Shown here piece by piece: positions 33,157 to 42,216 of a DNA stretch of 64,000 bases. The DNA lies in contig NZ_CP015910.2 of assembly GCF_001676785.2 (NCBI RefSeq), positions 1,860,001 through 1,924,000 on the forward strand, read 5' to 3'. This stretch comes from Brachyspira hyodysenteriae ATCC 27164 (GTDB lineage: Bacteria; Spirochaetota; Brachyspiria; Brachyspirales; Brachyspiraceae). Below the pieces are notes generated by a model. The model saw only the letters and a program-made list of their open reading frames with translations, was not told the origin of the DNA and ran no database searches. How positions within the stretch are numbered: position 1 is the stretch's first letter; every line of letters starts with the position of its first letter. The position numbers were made by a program, and so were the translations under genes.

Positions 33157-33888
33157 TTATTTGGATATAACTTTTCCATCTATATTAGAGAAATGAACAT
33201 TTCCAAAATCTCTGCTGTCATAACCATAATCTCTATTATCTGATAATACAAAATATTCATTGTAGCCTATAATATAAGGACCAAAATTATCTCTTGTAGA
33301 TACTTCATTATTCAATATTCTTCCATCGAACTCTACATTAGCCCAAGGTTCATTCAAAACTTCTCCATTTATATAAACAACCTTATTCCTTATCTCTATT
33401 GTTTCATTTGGAAGTCCGACAACCCTCTTTATTAAATATCTAGTATTCGATATGTTTACATTTCCAAAAGTTATAAAATAAACAAAATAAGAAGCGAATC
33501 TTTTGAGAAAAAATTCTTTTTCAGTTCTGGGATCTATCATAAATACAATATCTCCCCTTTTAGGTCTTGAAAAAACAATAGTCTTTCCTGTAAGAGATGA
33601 TACAAAAGGTTTTAATGCTATGCCGTATCTTAATTTAGATGTTACTAATATTTCATTAGGCTCTATAGTATTCATCATAGTAGAGCTTTTCATTCTATCA
33701 ATTCTTATAAATAAAGTAAAAATTCCAAATAAAATAAAAGCAATAATAAATCCTAATATTAATCTAGCAACTACTCTATAAAGTAGGCTATTGCTCCTAT
33801 AATATATAAAAATAAAAGGTTTTAATACAGCCTTGAGTGCATTAATTTTTTCTTTTTTTATTTCTTCTCTATCATAAGAATAATTCAT
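33157..33888 (-). CDS. lepB: Signal peptidase I (S26) with variant nucleophile box
   Basis: A 243-aa membrane-anchored peptidase that cleaves signal peptides. A cytoplasmic basic N-terminus is followed by a hydrophobic segment (about 38-61). The Lys box is intact (LIKRVVGLPNETIEI), as is the C-terminal box (LSDNRDYGYDSRDFG). The usual nucleophile box SMxPT(L/I) reads T70-M-M-N-T-I, with two serines just before it (S68, S69) and Asn in place of Pro. It is therefore either a divergent enzyme using the neighbouring Ser, or impaired. It lies 36 bp after gatC on the same strand, with AGAGG upstream of the ATG. Confidence 0.85.
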   Translation of the reverse strand: MNYSYDREEIKKEKINALKAVLKPFIFIYYRSNSLLYRVVARLILGFIIAFILFGIFTLFIRIDRMKSSTMMNTIEPNEILVTSKLRYGIALKPFVSSLTGKTIVFSRPKRGDIVFMIDPRTEKEFFLKRFASYFVYFITFGNVNISNTRYLIKRVVGLPNETIEIRNKVVYINGEVLNEPWANVEFDGRILNNEVSTRDNFGPYIIGYNEYFVLSDNRDYGYDSRDFGNVHFSNIDGKVISK

Positions 33889-33924
33889 CTATAATTGATG
33901 ACCTCTGTAAATTAAAATAATTTT

Positions 33925-34248
33925 TTATGATTTTTTAGCTTGGTGCTCACTATTTTCTAAAGCAGCAGGAACAGCAGGAACTACAATATATCCATATTCA
34001 CCGCTTCTGCATAAATCCATTATTACTTCATTATCTAATGTAGGACCTTGAACATCTTCTCTTAAATATTCAGGTAAATCTATAACATGATATAAAGGAT
34101 CAATACCATCAACATTAACTTCAAATAATCCTTCTATAAATTCCAAATCTTTATTTAATCTATCTAACATTTCATCTTTTTGATTTTCTTCTATTCTTAA
34201 TCTTGTTTGATATAAAAGAGCTTCTAATTCTTCTCTGTCTGTAGTCAT
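33925..34248 (-). CDS. gatC: Aspartyl/glutamyl-tRNA amidotransferase subunit C
   Basis: About 107 aa from the ATG at 34248, which has AAGGAT upstream; a longer frame from 34281 lacks one. The subunit stabilises the GatAB complex that converts Glu-tRNA(Gln) or Asp-tRNA(Asn) to the amidated form. The sequence follows the GatC pattern: an N-terminal helix ELEALLYQTRLRI, then DLEFIEGLFEVNVDGIDPLY, LREDV with the following helix, and the closing YGYIVVPAV. gatA and gatB are not in the window. It probably shares a transcript with lepB. Confidence 0.8.
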   Translation of the reverse strand: MTTDREELEALLYQTRLRIEENQKDEMLDRLNKDLEFIEGLFEVNVDGIDPLYHVIDLPEYLREDVQGPTLDNEVIMDLCRSGEYGYIVVPAVPAALENSEHQAKKS

Positions 34249-34569
34249 TATTATATCCTTAAAAATTATAATTATAAACATAATATACTATAATAAATAA
34301 TTTTTCAATAGTTTATATATTTTTTTAATAGGCATTAATATATAAATAACTATAATTCAAAATTATTAAAAATCATAATTTTTGTATTTTAGGTATTTAA
34401 ATTTTAGGTAAAAAGATGTATCATTTTTTTAAAATTAATTAACATAATATTAAATTAATGAGTAAAAAATATACTAAAAAATACCGTTATTTATACTATT
34501 GATAAAAATTTTTTGTTAATATAATATTAATATATTAATAATAATTCTTAAAAGGTAAAAGGTTTATTT
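34249..34569. other. Divergent intergenic region between gatC and the PBP2 gene
   Basis: Very AT-rich, with no reading frame or strong hairpin. It should contain back-to-back promoters. On the plus strand TTGATA at about 34498 followed by TATAAT at about 34519 (spacing 15) is a weak candidate for the PBP2-RodA operon. Nothing else can be supported. Confidence 0.4.
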
Positions 34570-36579
34570 ATGAATTTTTTAGAAATAGAATTAAACAAAG
34601 ATAAAAAAATAATAAGCGAAGATTTTAAATATAGAAAAAGATTAATAGTTGTATTTATAATATCAATATTAGTTGCCGCTTTATTATTAATAAGATTATT
34701 CTATTTACAAATAATACAAAATGAGCATTATGACAGCTTAGCAAGAAATAACAAAGAACAAATAATACCTATAGATGCCTATAGAGGAGAAATTTACGAT
34801 AGAAATGGCATTATAGTGGCAGAAAATATAAAAACATACACAATGTACATGATACCGGTATATTTACCTAAGAATTATTTTGAAAGAGAAGAATTATTAT
34901 ACAGAGTATCTAAAGTATTTAATATAGATTTAGGACATATAAAGTCTAGTTTGGAAAAAGTATCAAAAAACAGCTATGAATCAGTAGAAATATCAGAAAA
35001 TATATCAATGTCTCAAATGAGTTATTTAGCTGAAAGATCTGAAGAATATCCTGGAGTATATTATGGCAGTAAATCTATAAGGCATTATCCTCTTGGCGAA
35101 ACTATGACGCATGTATTGGGATATATAGGAAACATATCTCAGGAAGAATTTGAAAGCAAACAAGCTGAAGGATATAGAAGAAACAGTGTTATAGGTAAAG
35201 AAGGTGTAGAACAATTTTATGATAAAGAGCTTAGAGGTATAGATGGTTATGAGCAATGGATAGTAGACTCAAGAAACAGAGTAAAAGAAACTATAACTCC
35301 TGCTATAGGAAAGCCTATACCAGGAAAAAAACTTATATTAAGTATAGATTCTAAAGTACAGAAAGATGCAGAAGATTTAATAAAAGGACAAGTAGGAACT
35401 ATAATAGTATCAAAACCTACAACAGGTGAAATATTAGCTATGGTTAGTTCTCCTTGGTATGATCCTAATATTTTTATAGGTAAAATAGACAGACAAAAAT
35501 ATGCTGAACTTATTAATAACCCTGCCAATCCATTCTGGAATAAAGCTATAAGAGGAAGATACCCTCCTGGTTCTACATTCAAATTAGTAACTTCTGTAGG
35601 AGCATTGGCTGAGAAAAGAATAGGAGTAAATACTACAAGATACTGCGGCGGCGGTATGCTTCTTGAAAATAGATTCTATAGATGTACAGGTCAGCATGGT
35701 TATGTAAATATGTATAAAGCTATTCAGTTCTCATGCAATACATATTTCTATAACTTGGCTTATGAATTGGGACCTAACTTCATTAAAAGATATGCTGAAA
35801 TGTTAGGTTTCGGAGATACTACAGGTATAGATTTACCTGGAGAAAAAGTAGGGGTTGTTCCTAGTGCCGATTGGAAAAGAAGAAAAATCGGAGAGTATTG
35901 GTGGGATGGAGACACTATTCAATACGTTATGGGACAAGGATATATGTCTGCTACTCCTATAGCTGTACATATGGCTACTTCAGCTATAATAAATGACGGA
36001 GTAATGTACAGACCGCATGTTGTTAAAGAAATAAGAAGTTCTCAAACAGATGAAGTTATATACAATAATGATAAAGTGATAATAAAGAAATTAGATATAG
36101 ACAAGAATATATTTACAGTAGTTAAAGAAGGTATGAGAATGGCTGTAACAGGAGGTACTGCAAGAAATGGTGCTTGGTCTCCTAATATTAAGTTAGCAGC
36201 TAAAACAGGTACAGCACAAAACGCACAAGGTAAAGACCATACTTGGGTTACAATATTTGGACCTTATAATCCTAGACCTACTGATGATATGATAGCAGTT
36301 ACAGTTATGCTTGAGCATAGCGGCGGCGGCGGCGGTACTACTGCTGGACCTATTGCTACTGCAATGCTTCGTTCTATATTAGGCGGAGAGGATGCTGTAG
36401 AGGCTAGAAACGTTATATATGCTAGAATGCAGTATATATATCAGCAGATAAGACTTGCAAGAGAAAAAATGAGAGCAGAGGCAGAAGCTCAGGAAAATGG
36501 AGAAACATTAGAAAATATTGACGGAGAACAGCAAAAAGAAACAAAAACTGAAGAAGACGAGAGGATAAAATATGAATGA
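34570..36579 (+). CDS. mrdA: Penicillin-binding protein 2 (elongasome transpeptidase)
   Basis: Class B PBP of 669 aa that cross-links peptidoglycan during cylindrical growth. One N-terminal membrane helix (about 26-46) precedes the pedestal domain (EIYDRNGIIVAENI, VLGYIGNIS, GKEGVEQFYDKELRG). The transpeptidase domain has the Ser of PPGSTFKL (near 335), SCNTYFYNLA and the KTGTAQN box (near 545). A glycine run (HSGGGGGTTAGP) and a charged tail rich in Glu follow. AAAAGG precedes the ATG. The stop overlaps the rodA start by 8 nt, so the pair is translationally coupled. Confidence 0.95.
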   Translation: MNFLEIELNKDKKIISEDFKYRKRLIVVFIISILVAALLLIRLFYLQIIQNEHYDSLARNNKEQIIPIDAYRGEIYDRNGIIVAENIKTYTMYMIPVYLPKNYFEREELLYRVSKVFNIDLGHIKSSLEKVSKNSYESVEISENISMSQMSYLAERSEEYPGVYYGSKSIRHYPLGETMTHVLGYIGNISQEEFESKQAEGYRRNSVIGKEGVEQFYDKELRGIDGYEQWIVDSRNRVKETITPAIGKPIPGKKLILSIDSKVQKDAEDLIKGQVGTIIVSKPTTGEILAMVSSPWYDPNIFIGKIDRQKYAELINNPANPFWNKAIRGRYPPGSTFKLVTSVGALAEKRIGVNTTRYCGGGMLLENRFYRCTGQHGYVNMYKAIQFSCNTYFYNLAYELGPNFIKRYAEMLGFGDTTGIDLPGEKVGVVPSADWKRRKIGEYWWDGDTIQYVMGQGYMSATPIAVHMATSAIINDGVMYRPHVVKEIRSSQTDEVIYNNDKVIIKKLDIDKNIFTVVKEGMRMAVTGGTARNGAWSPNIKLAAKTGTAQNAQGKDHTWVTIFGPYNPRPTDDMIAVTVMLEHSGGGGGTTAGPIATAMLRSILGGEDAVEARNVIYARMQYIYQQIRLAREKMRAEAEAQENGETLENIDGEQQKETKTEEDERIKYE

Positions 36580-37888
36580 TAAAAAAGAATTAAAGAAATT
36601 ATTTGTCTTCGATTGGAAAATATTAGCAGCTGTAATATTTTTAATGGTTGCTGGGGCTATTGCGGTATATTCATCAACATATTCCCCTGAATCAGGAAAA
36701 ACTAGCTGGATGTTCTTAAAGTTTATATTCTTCTGTGCAACTGGTATAGTATTAATATTTATAAGTATGTTTATAAATTATACTAAATTGGCAGAACATA
36801 GAATGTCTTTATACATACCTATGTTAGGAATTTTAGTATTAGTATTGATACCAGGAGTAGGAACTACAGTAAACGGCAGCAGCAGCTGGTTATTCGGTAT
36901 GCAGCCTTCTGAGTTTGGTAAAATAGTTGTTATAATCTTCTTAGCCGGTTATTTAGATCAAATAGGAGATAAAATAAAAGAAATAAAATATTTTGCTTTG
37001 GCAGGACTTTTTATTTCAATACCTATAGGTTTAGTATTGCTTCAGCCTGACTTAGGTACAGTGCTTGTATATTGTTTTATAGTATTCATAATGCTTTTTG
37101 TGGGCGGTGTTCCTACAAGATATATTATAGCATTAATAAGCATAGGTGTTATAGGACTATCTATACCTATGTTTCTTGAATATAAAAGAATGTCTGATGA
37201 TATAGATAATCTGCTCTTTAACTTTTTATCTCAAAGAATATACATAGGTTATTTAGCAGGTATATTTTTATTTGTATCTGCCCTACTCCTTACATTGAAT
37301 TTTTATATGAATAGTAAATATGTAGGATTATTATCATTTACTTTTTTTGTATTATTTTTATGTATGGGAGCAGCATTAACTTTTGATATAGGATTAAAAG
37401 AGTATCAGAAGCAAAGATTATTAGTATTTATGAATCCTCAATTAACCAGATTAAGTTCCGGTTATAATATTATACAATCGCTTATAGCTGTTGGAAGCGG
37501 AGGATTATTTGGAGAAGGATTTTTGAATGGAAGTCAGTCTCAGTTAAACTTCATTCCGCAGCAGGTAAATGACTTTATATTTTCTAATATATGCGAAGAA
37601 TGGGGATTTATAGGAAGTTCTCTGGTAGTTTTGGCTTATGCTGTTATATTTATAAGAGGAACAATGGCGGCATATTTTGCTAAAGACAGACTCGGAGCTT
37701 TAATAGTATCCGGAGTAATAGCTATGTTATTATGCCATGTTATTATTAATATAGGTATGGTAGTAGGAATGATGCCTATTACAGGATTAACATTGCCTTT
37801 TATAAGCAGTGGTGGTTCATCTATATGGACTTTCTCTATATCAATAGGTTTAATATTTAATGTAGAAGCAAGAAGGTATGTTCATTAA
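36572..37888 (+). CDS. rodA: RodA-type SEDS peptidoglycan polymerase
   Basis: A 438-aa multi-pass membrane glycosyltransferase of the SEDS family, partner of PBP2 in wall elongation. About ten membrane helices are visible, with family motifs: INYTKLAEHR, GVGTTVNGSSSWL, PSEFGKIVVI, LLQPDLGTVLVY (the Asp is catalytic in SEDS enzymes), QSLIAVGSGGLFGEGF, NDFIFSNICEEWGF and the final LPFISSGGSS. It differs from FtsW in being coupled to PBP2. GAGAGGAT precedes its ATG inside the PBP2 gene. A response-regulator gene starts 12 bp after it. Confidence 0.95.
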   Translation: MNDKKELKKLFVFDWKILAAVIFLMVAGAIAVYSSTYSPESGKTSWMFLKFIFFCATGIVLIFISMFINYTKLAEHRMSLYIPMLGILVLVLIPGVGTTVNGSSSWLFGMQPSEFGKIVVIIFLAGYLDQIGDKIKEIKYFALAGLFISIPIGLVLLQPDLGTVLVYCFIVFIMLFVGGVPTRYIIALISIGVIGLSIPMFLEYKRMSDDIDNLLFNFLSQRIYIGYLAGIFLFVSALLLTLNFYMNSKYVGLLSFTFFVLFLCMGAALTFDIGLKEYQKQRLLVFMNPQLTRLSSGYNIIQSLIAVGSGGLFGEGFLNGSQSQLNFIPQQVNDFIFSNICEEWGFIGSSLVVLAYAVIFIRGTMAAYFAKDRLGALIVSGVIAMLLCHVIINIGMVVGMMPITGLTLPFISSGGSSIWTFSISIGLIFNVEARRYVH

Positions 37889-37899
37889 AAGTTTTAGTT

Positions 37900-39051
37900 A
37901 TGAAAAATAATATTTTGACAGAAAAAATTTTAATAGTAGATTCCAATATAGATTATGCTAAATTCCTTCAAAACTTTTTGAAAGAATCAGGATATTTATC
38001 ATATATAGCCTTATCTTATGAAGAGGCAATTAATATGTCTTATGATAAAATACCCGATTGTATATTGGTAGATTATATGCTTCCTAATGCAGGAGCCTGC
38101 AGACTATCTCAGCATATAAAAAATGATAATATATTAAAAAATATCACTATACTTTTTTTAACAGCAACTAACAGTAAATCAGAATTTCTAAAAGCGTATG
38201 AATGCGGTGCGGATGGTTTTTTCTTAAAGTCATTAGATACAGATATTCTATTATCAAAGGTAAAATCGTACATAAGATTAAAAAAGGTTATAGAATCTAA
38301 TATAATGTATATGAATATGCTTAAACAGGATATTGAATATGCATCAAAATTGCAGAAGTCTATACTTTCTTATGGAAATACATCAATACCTAAAAACGAT
38401 ATATCTATTTTTCACTATGCTCCTAATGAAGTTTCCGGAGATTACAGCGGAATAAAAAGTATAAATGATGGTTGGTATGCCATACTTTTAGCAGATGTTT
38501 CCGGACATGGTGTGGCTGCTAGTATGCTTACAATATTGATAAAATCTTTTTTTGATTCTCATATTGTAACTAATTCGCATAATACTTCCCCTGCTAATTT
38601 CATAAAAGAGTTAAATCAATTCTTTATAGAGGAAAATTTCGATAAAAATCTGTTTGCTTCTGTATTTTATGCTACATATAATAATGAAACAGGTGAATTA
38701 ATATGTTCTTCTGCCGGATCTCCTAGGCCATTATTCAAATCTAAAGATGAAATAGAAGAGATTGATATAGGCGGCCCTTTAATCGGTATGACAGAAGATA
38801 TCGAATACACTGAAACAAAAATACAGTTAAATCATAATGATATATTATTTATATTCACAGACGGCGCTTATGAAATCTTTGATAAAGATGGAAAAATGTT
38901 CGGAGATGAGCTTTTAAAAAATGTATTTATAAAGCATTCGCATAAAGATGTTAATGTAATAAAAGATAGCATAATAAAAGAATTAAAGTCATTTTCAGAC
39001 AATATATTATCTGATGATATAAGTATGATAATATTAAGAAGAACTAATTAA
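37900..39051 (+). CDS. Response regulator with PP2C-type (SpoIIE/RsbU) phosphatase output
   Basis: A 383-aa protein. The N-terminal receiver domain (about 8-128) has phospho-acceptor D58 in LVDYMLPNAG, T88 in FLTAT and K110 in FFLKSLD. A coiled linker leads to a SpoIIE-like phosphatase (about 180-380) with metal-binding residues in VSGDYSG, LADVSGHGVAASM and FTDGAYEIFD, and DDISMIIL at the end. Such proteins dephosphorylate anti-anti-sigma factors in partner-switching pathways. No kinase or anti-sigma gene lies beside it. It follows rodA by 12 bp and may be co-transcribed, which could link the signal to wall growth; that is inference. Confidence 0.92.
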   Translation: MKNNILTEKILIVDSNIDYAKFLQNFLKESGYLSYIALSYEEAINMSYDKIPDCILVDYMLPNAGACRLSQHIKNDNILKNITILFLTATNSKSEFLKAYECGADGFFLKSLDTDILLSKVKSYIRLKKVIESNIMYMNMLKQDIEYASKLQKSILSYGNTSIPKNDISIFHYAPNEVSGDYSGIKSINDGWYAILLADVSGHGVAASMLTILIKSFFDSHIVTNSHNTSPANFIKELNQFFIEENFDKNLFASVFYATYNNETGELICSSAGSPRPLFKSKDEIEEIDIGGPLIGMTEDIEYTETKIQLNHNDILFIFTDGAYEIFDKDGKMFGDELLKNVFIKHSHKDVNVIKDSIIKELKSFSDNILSDDISMIILRRTN

Positions 39052-39151
39052 ATAAAAAGACAAATCATACATTATCAATCAATATAAAATATATTATATC
39101 ACAATAACTGCATCTTTTTATAAAAAAATCAAATTTTATTTACATATTTAA

Positions 39152-39179
39152 TTGACATGTAAAAATATTTTTCTATACT
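39152..39179 (+). promoter_or_regulatory. Promoter of the acetate transporter gene
   Basis: TTGACA (39152-39157), 16 nt, TATACT (39174-39179), 31 bp before the ATG at 39211. Confidence 0.8.
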
Positions 39180-39210
39180 AAGTTAATAAATAGAGCATAG
39201 GAGTATTTAA

Positions 39211-39822
39211 ATGAACAATGAAGTAAAAGTAACACACACATTAGCAGACCCTTCGCCGTACGGTTTATTTGGTCTTGCTGTAATCACATTTGTGGCATCT
39301 ACACAAAAGTTAGGAATCACAACAGGTGTTTCAGGTTTAATACCTTGGGCAATATTCTTGGGATGTATTCCTCAATTTGTAGCTGCTATTGTAGATTTCA
39401 AAAAAGATAATGTATTTGGTGCAACTGTATTCGGATCTTTCGGATTATTCTGGTTTGCAGTAGCCGTTGTTTGGCTTATATCTGTCGGAGTATTCGGAGA
39501 AGATATGAAGAACACCCTTGATATGAAACAATTCGGAGTTGTATGTGTAGCATATTTATTTCTTGTTGTACCTTTGACTTTTGGTGCTGCTGAAGCTCAT
39601 AAAGTTCTATTCTTTATATTTATTGCTGTAGATGTATTATTAGTAGCTATGGCATTAAATTATTTTGGTATAGCTCCTAAAGAAACTCAACTTGTAGCTG
39701 GAATATCTGAACTTGCTGCTGCTTTAATAGGTTTTTATGGATGTGCTGCTGGAGTATTAAATAAAAACTTAGGAAGAGTGGTATTACCTGTTGGAAAACC
39801 GCTAGGAATATTCAAAAAATAG
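39211..39822 (+). CDS. satP: Acetate/succinate transporter, GPR1/FUN34/YaaH family
   Basis: A 203-aa inner-membrane protein with six helices. The N-terminal ADPSPYGLFGLAVIT matches the family signature (NPSPLGLxGFA), and later segments (GLIPWAIFLGCIPQFVAAIVDF, NVFGATVFGSFGLFWFAVA) carry the conserved pore region. Members take up or release acetate and related short acids as protonated or channel-like hexamers, fitting a fermenting gut organism. TAGGAG precedes the ATG. It has its own promoter and terminator and so is a single-gene unit. Confidence 0.9.
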   Translation: MNNEVKVTHTLADPSPYGLFGLAVITFVASTQKLGITTGVSGLIPWAIFLGCIPQFVAAIVDFKKDNVFGATVFGSFGLFWFAVAVVWLISVGVFGEDMKNTLDMKQFGVVCVAYLFLVVPLTFGAAEAHKVLFFIFIAVDVLLVAMALNYFGIAPKETQLVAGISELAAALIGFYGCAAGVLNKNLGRVVLPVGKPLGIFKK

Positions 39823-39844
39823 TATATATAGTATATTTTTAGTA

Positions 39845-39883
39845 AAAAAGGGCCGTATATAATTATTATATATGGCCTTTTTT
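39845..39883 (+). terminator. Intrinsic terminator after satP
   Basis: GGCC plus TATATA pairs with TATATA plus GGCC around a short AT loop, followed by a T run; an A run on the other side. Confidence 0.85.
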
Positions 39884-39969
39884 ATATCATATTTTTATAT
39901 AAATAATAAAAAAATATGATAACTAAATATTTTATTATTACGATAATAATTATGATAACAAAATATTAG

Positions 39970-39998
39970 TTGACATATTATTGTTTTTTCTATATTAT
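39970..39998 (+). promoter_or_regulatory. Promoter of flbB
   Basis: TTGACA (39970-39975), 17 nt, TATTAT (39993-39998), 43 bp before the ATG. This is sigma-70 type, not the sigma-28 pattern of many late flagellar genes. Confidence 0.75.
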
Positions 39999-40041
39999 GT
40001 TATCATAATATTTATCTATTGCAATAAGGTGATTAAAGGTT

Positions 40042-40761
40042 ATGAAACTAAAAATAGGAATTTTAACTATAGTAAATTTAATAGCATTTATAGCACTATT
40101 ATATATGTTTGATATATTTGGTGTTGTTAATTATTATACTTTAATGCGTAATAAAATAGCACCTAATGTACCGGGTTTTTTAACAAGATTCACTCAAAAA
40201 CCTAGAGTAGAAGATATGACTCTTTTGGCTAGAGAAGATCTTAATAAAATGAGAGAATCATTCAATTTAAGAGAAAAAGATTTGCAGGCTCAGGAATCTT
40301 TAATAGCAAGCAGAGCAATAGAATTGAACACTCAATCTGAATTGATAGAACAAGACAGACAAAATCTTTTAAATGCTTGGTCTAATTATCAAGCTACTAT
40401 GGATGAATCTTCTCAGTATCAATTAGTATTAACTGACCTTGCTAATAAAATCAATAGTATGCCTCCTCAAAGCTCTGTGGCATTACTTAATCAGTTAGCT
40501 GCTAATGGTTCTGATGACTTAATCATAGATGTATTATTAGAAATGGACTCTATAGCTGCTGCTGAAGGAAGAAACAGTACTACTTCTTACCTTTTAAGCT
40601 TAATGGATCCGAATGTTGCTGCTAGAATATTAGAAAAATATGAAGCAAGATCTAATCCTGGAAATAATACAGTACCTTCTTCACCTAATGACTTCCCTAA
40701 TTATATGCCTGATAATAATGACGCTATGTTAAATGAAGGCATAATGGATATGGGAGCATAA
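40042..40761 (+). CDS. flbB: Periplasmic flagellar collar protein FlbB
   Basis: A 239-aa protein anchored by one N-terminal helix (VNLIAFIALLYMFDIFGVV). A coiled coil follows (about 65-125; LREKDLQAQESLIASRAIE and LIEQDRQNLLNAWSNY), then a MgtE-N/MotE-like helical domain (about 130-205; LANKINSMPPQSSVALLNQL, LLSLMDPNVAARILE) and an Asn/Pro-rich tail. This matches spirochaetal FlbB, a MotE relative that forms the base of the flagellar collar and helps hold stators. It stands alone here instead of in a flagellar operon, with its own promoter and terminator. Confidence 0.85.
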   Translation: MKLKIGILTIVNLIAFIALLYMFDIFGVVNYYTLMRNKIAPNVPGFLTRFTQKPRVEDMTLLAREDLNKMRESFNLREKDLQAQESLIASRAIELNTQSELIEQDRQNLLNAWSNYQATMDESSQYQLVLTDLANKINSMPPQSSVALLNQLAANGSDDLIIDVLLEMDSIAAAEGRNSTTSYLLSLMDPNVAARILEKYEARSNPGNNTVPSSPNDFPNYMPDNNDAMLNEGIMDMGA

Positions 40762-40783
40762 AACTTTATATAAAAAATAATGA

Positions 40784-40817
40784 GCCGTTTCTAAATATTT
40801 AGAAGCGGCTTTTTTAT
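40784..40817 (+). terminator. Intrinsic terminator after flbB
   Basis: GCCG-TTCTAAA pairs with TTTAGAA-CGGC (one G:T-type position) and is followed by a T run, about 23 bp past the stop. Confidence 0.88.
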
Positions 40818-40836
40818 TTTAACTTAAAAATCAATA

Positions 40837-40865
40837 TTGACAAATAAAGGCTTATAGGGTATAAC
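40837..40865 (+). promoter_or_regulatory. Promoter of the exported protein gene at 40895
   Basis: TTGACA (40837-40842), 17 nt, TATAAC (40860-40865), 30 bp before the ATG. Confidence 0.75.
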
Positions 40866-40894
40866 TTCATTTATGATAATTGGAGGTTTTATAT

Positions 40895-41479
40895 ATGCTG
40901 AGATTAGCATTAATGTTTGTTATATTATTTTCTTTTAATCTTTATTCCCAAAAGATTGATGATAAGCCTATGAAAATAAATAAAAATTACTTTACTGATG
41001 AAGGTAATTTAAAAAATAAAAAAGACTTATCTGTTTATGCCATTAGAAAAATTAGATTTACAGATAAATCATCTTATGAGATGATAATATTGAAAAATAA
41101 TTATTGGTATTACTACTCTTTATTTCAAATAGAACAAAATAATAAATACAAATATATCGGTACTATTGCTTTTAAAAGTTTTAATCAAACAGAAGGACTA
41201 ATTGGAAATATAGTTTATAAAGATAATTTTTTCACTGTAGAGCATACTGTTATGTCAAATCTAAAAATGTATATAACATTTAAATATCATGATGATAAAA
41301 AAATATATTTAGATAAAGCTAGTATGATTGTAGAACTCGTTGATAATAGTTCAGCAGCAAGTACTAATGAAGCAAAAACAACTGCTAAGCAGGTTAATGG
41401 TAATGTAGTGCCTAATAAAATTTTATACGAAGATGTTACAATGGATACGATATCAAAATTATTGAGTCTTGATATATAA
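40895..41479 (+). CDS. Exported hypothetical protein
   Basis: The ATG at 40895 is chosen because GGAGG lies 8 bp upstream; the frame also opens at a TTG at 40880. The product (194 aa) starts with a signal peptide (MLRLALMFVILFSFNLYSQ). The mature part is mostly beta-strand (YAIRKIRFTDKSSYEMIIL, NNYWYYYSLFQIEQNNKY, GNIVYKDNFFTVEHTVM) with a low-complexity Ala/Thr/Lys linker (SSAASTNEAKTTAKQ) and a short helical end. No family recognised. Probably periplasmic. Confidence 0.7.
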   Translation: MLRLALMFVILFSFNLYSQKIDDKPMKINKNYFTDEGNLKNKKDLSVYAIRKIRFTDKSSYEMIILKNNYWYYYSLFQIEQNNKYKYIGTIAFKSFNQTEGLIGNIVYKDNFFTVEHTVMSNLKMYITFKYHDDKKIYLDKASMIVELVDNSSAASTNEAKTTAKQVNGNVVPNKILYEDVTMDTISKLLSLDI

Positions 41480-41584
41480 TTATATTTTGTAAAAAATTAC
41501 AGAGATATAATAAAAAATACAATTCTCTGTAAAGATATTATAATAGACACAATATAAAATCATTAAACATAGAGCTGCAATATT

Positions 41585-42115
41585 ATGAGAGCATTTTTAG
41601 CATTAAACTTAAATCAAGAAATAAAAAATAAATATTCTAATATACTTAGAATAAATGAAAATATAGCAGAATTAAAAAAAGTATCAAAAGATAAAATGCA
41701 TATAACATTAGTATTCTTTGATAATATAAAAGAAGAGCAAATAGAATTAATAAAAAAAGAAGTGATTAACTCCTCACCTACTCCATTTAATATAAACTTT
41801 GAAAATATTTCTTACTTCACAAATAAATTCAAAGACATAAATGTAATATTCGTAAAAGCAGTAAGCGAGGAATTAAAAAATTATGTCAAAACTTTAAGAA
41901 GCAATTTAGATAATATAAACAGTCTTAAATATGACAAAAAAGATTTTAAATCTCATATCACATTAGCAAGAGTTAAAAAAGTTTATGATAATGAAAAATT
42001 AAAAGAAAATATTGAGGAAATAGAATTTAGAGCATCATCTTTTATAGCTGATTCTATCACTTTATATTCAAGCGATTTTTATAATTATACAGAAATTTTC
42101 ACTATCAATTTTTAA
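41585..42115 (+). CDS. thpR: RNA 2',3'-cyclic phosphodiesterase (2H family)
   Basis: A 176-aa 2H phosphoesterase, formerly called 2'-5' RNA ligase. Both catalytic HxT motifs are present: H39-I-T41 in KMHITLVFF and H124-I-T126 in FKSHITLARV, in the usual pseudo-twofold arrangement, with the N-terminus MRAFLALNL typical of ThpR. The enzyme opens 2',3'-cyclic phosphates on RNA ends. It is a single gene, with no tRNA-processing partner nearby. Confidence 0.92.
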   Translation: MRAFLALNLNQEIKNKYSNILRINENIAELKKVSKDKMHITLVFFDNIKEEQIELIKKEVINSSPTPFNINFENISYFTNKFKDINVIFVKAVSEELKNYVKTLRSNLDNINSLKYDKKDFKSHITLARVKKVYDNEKLKENIEEIEFRASSFIADSITLYSSDFYNYTEIFTINF

Positions 42116-42216
42116 TTATATCATTCTATCAATCATTTACATTTTTATTAATTAAAGTATAATCTAATAAATAAACATAATAATAAATTTTTATAATTAC
42201 AAAGGTAAATAAATTT

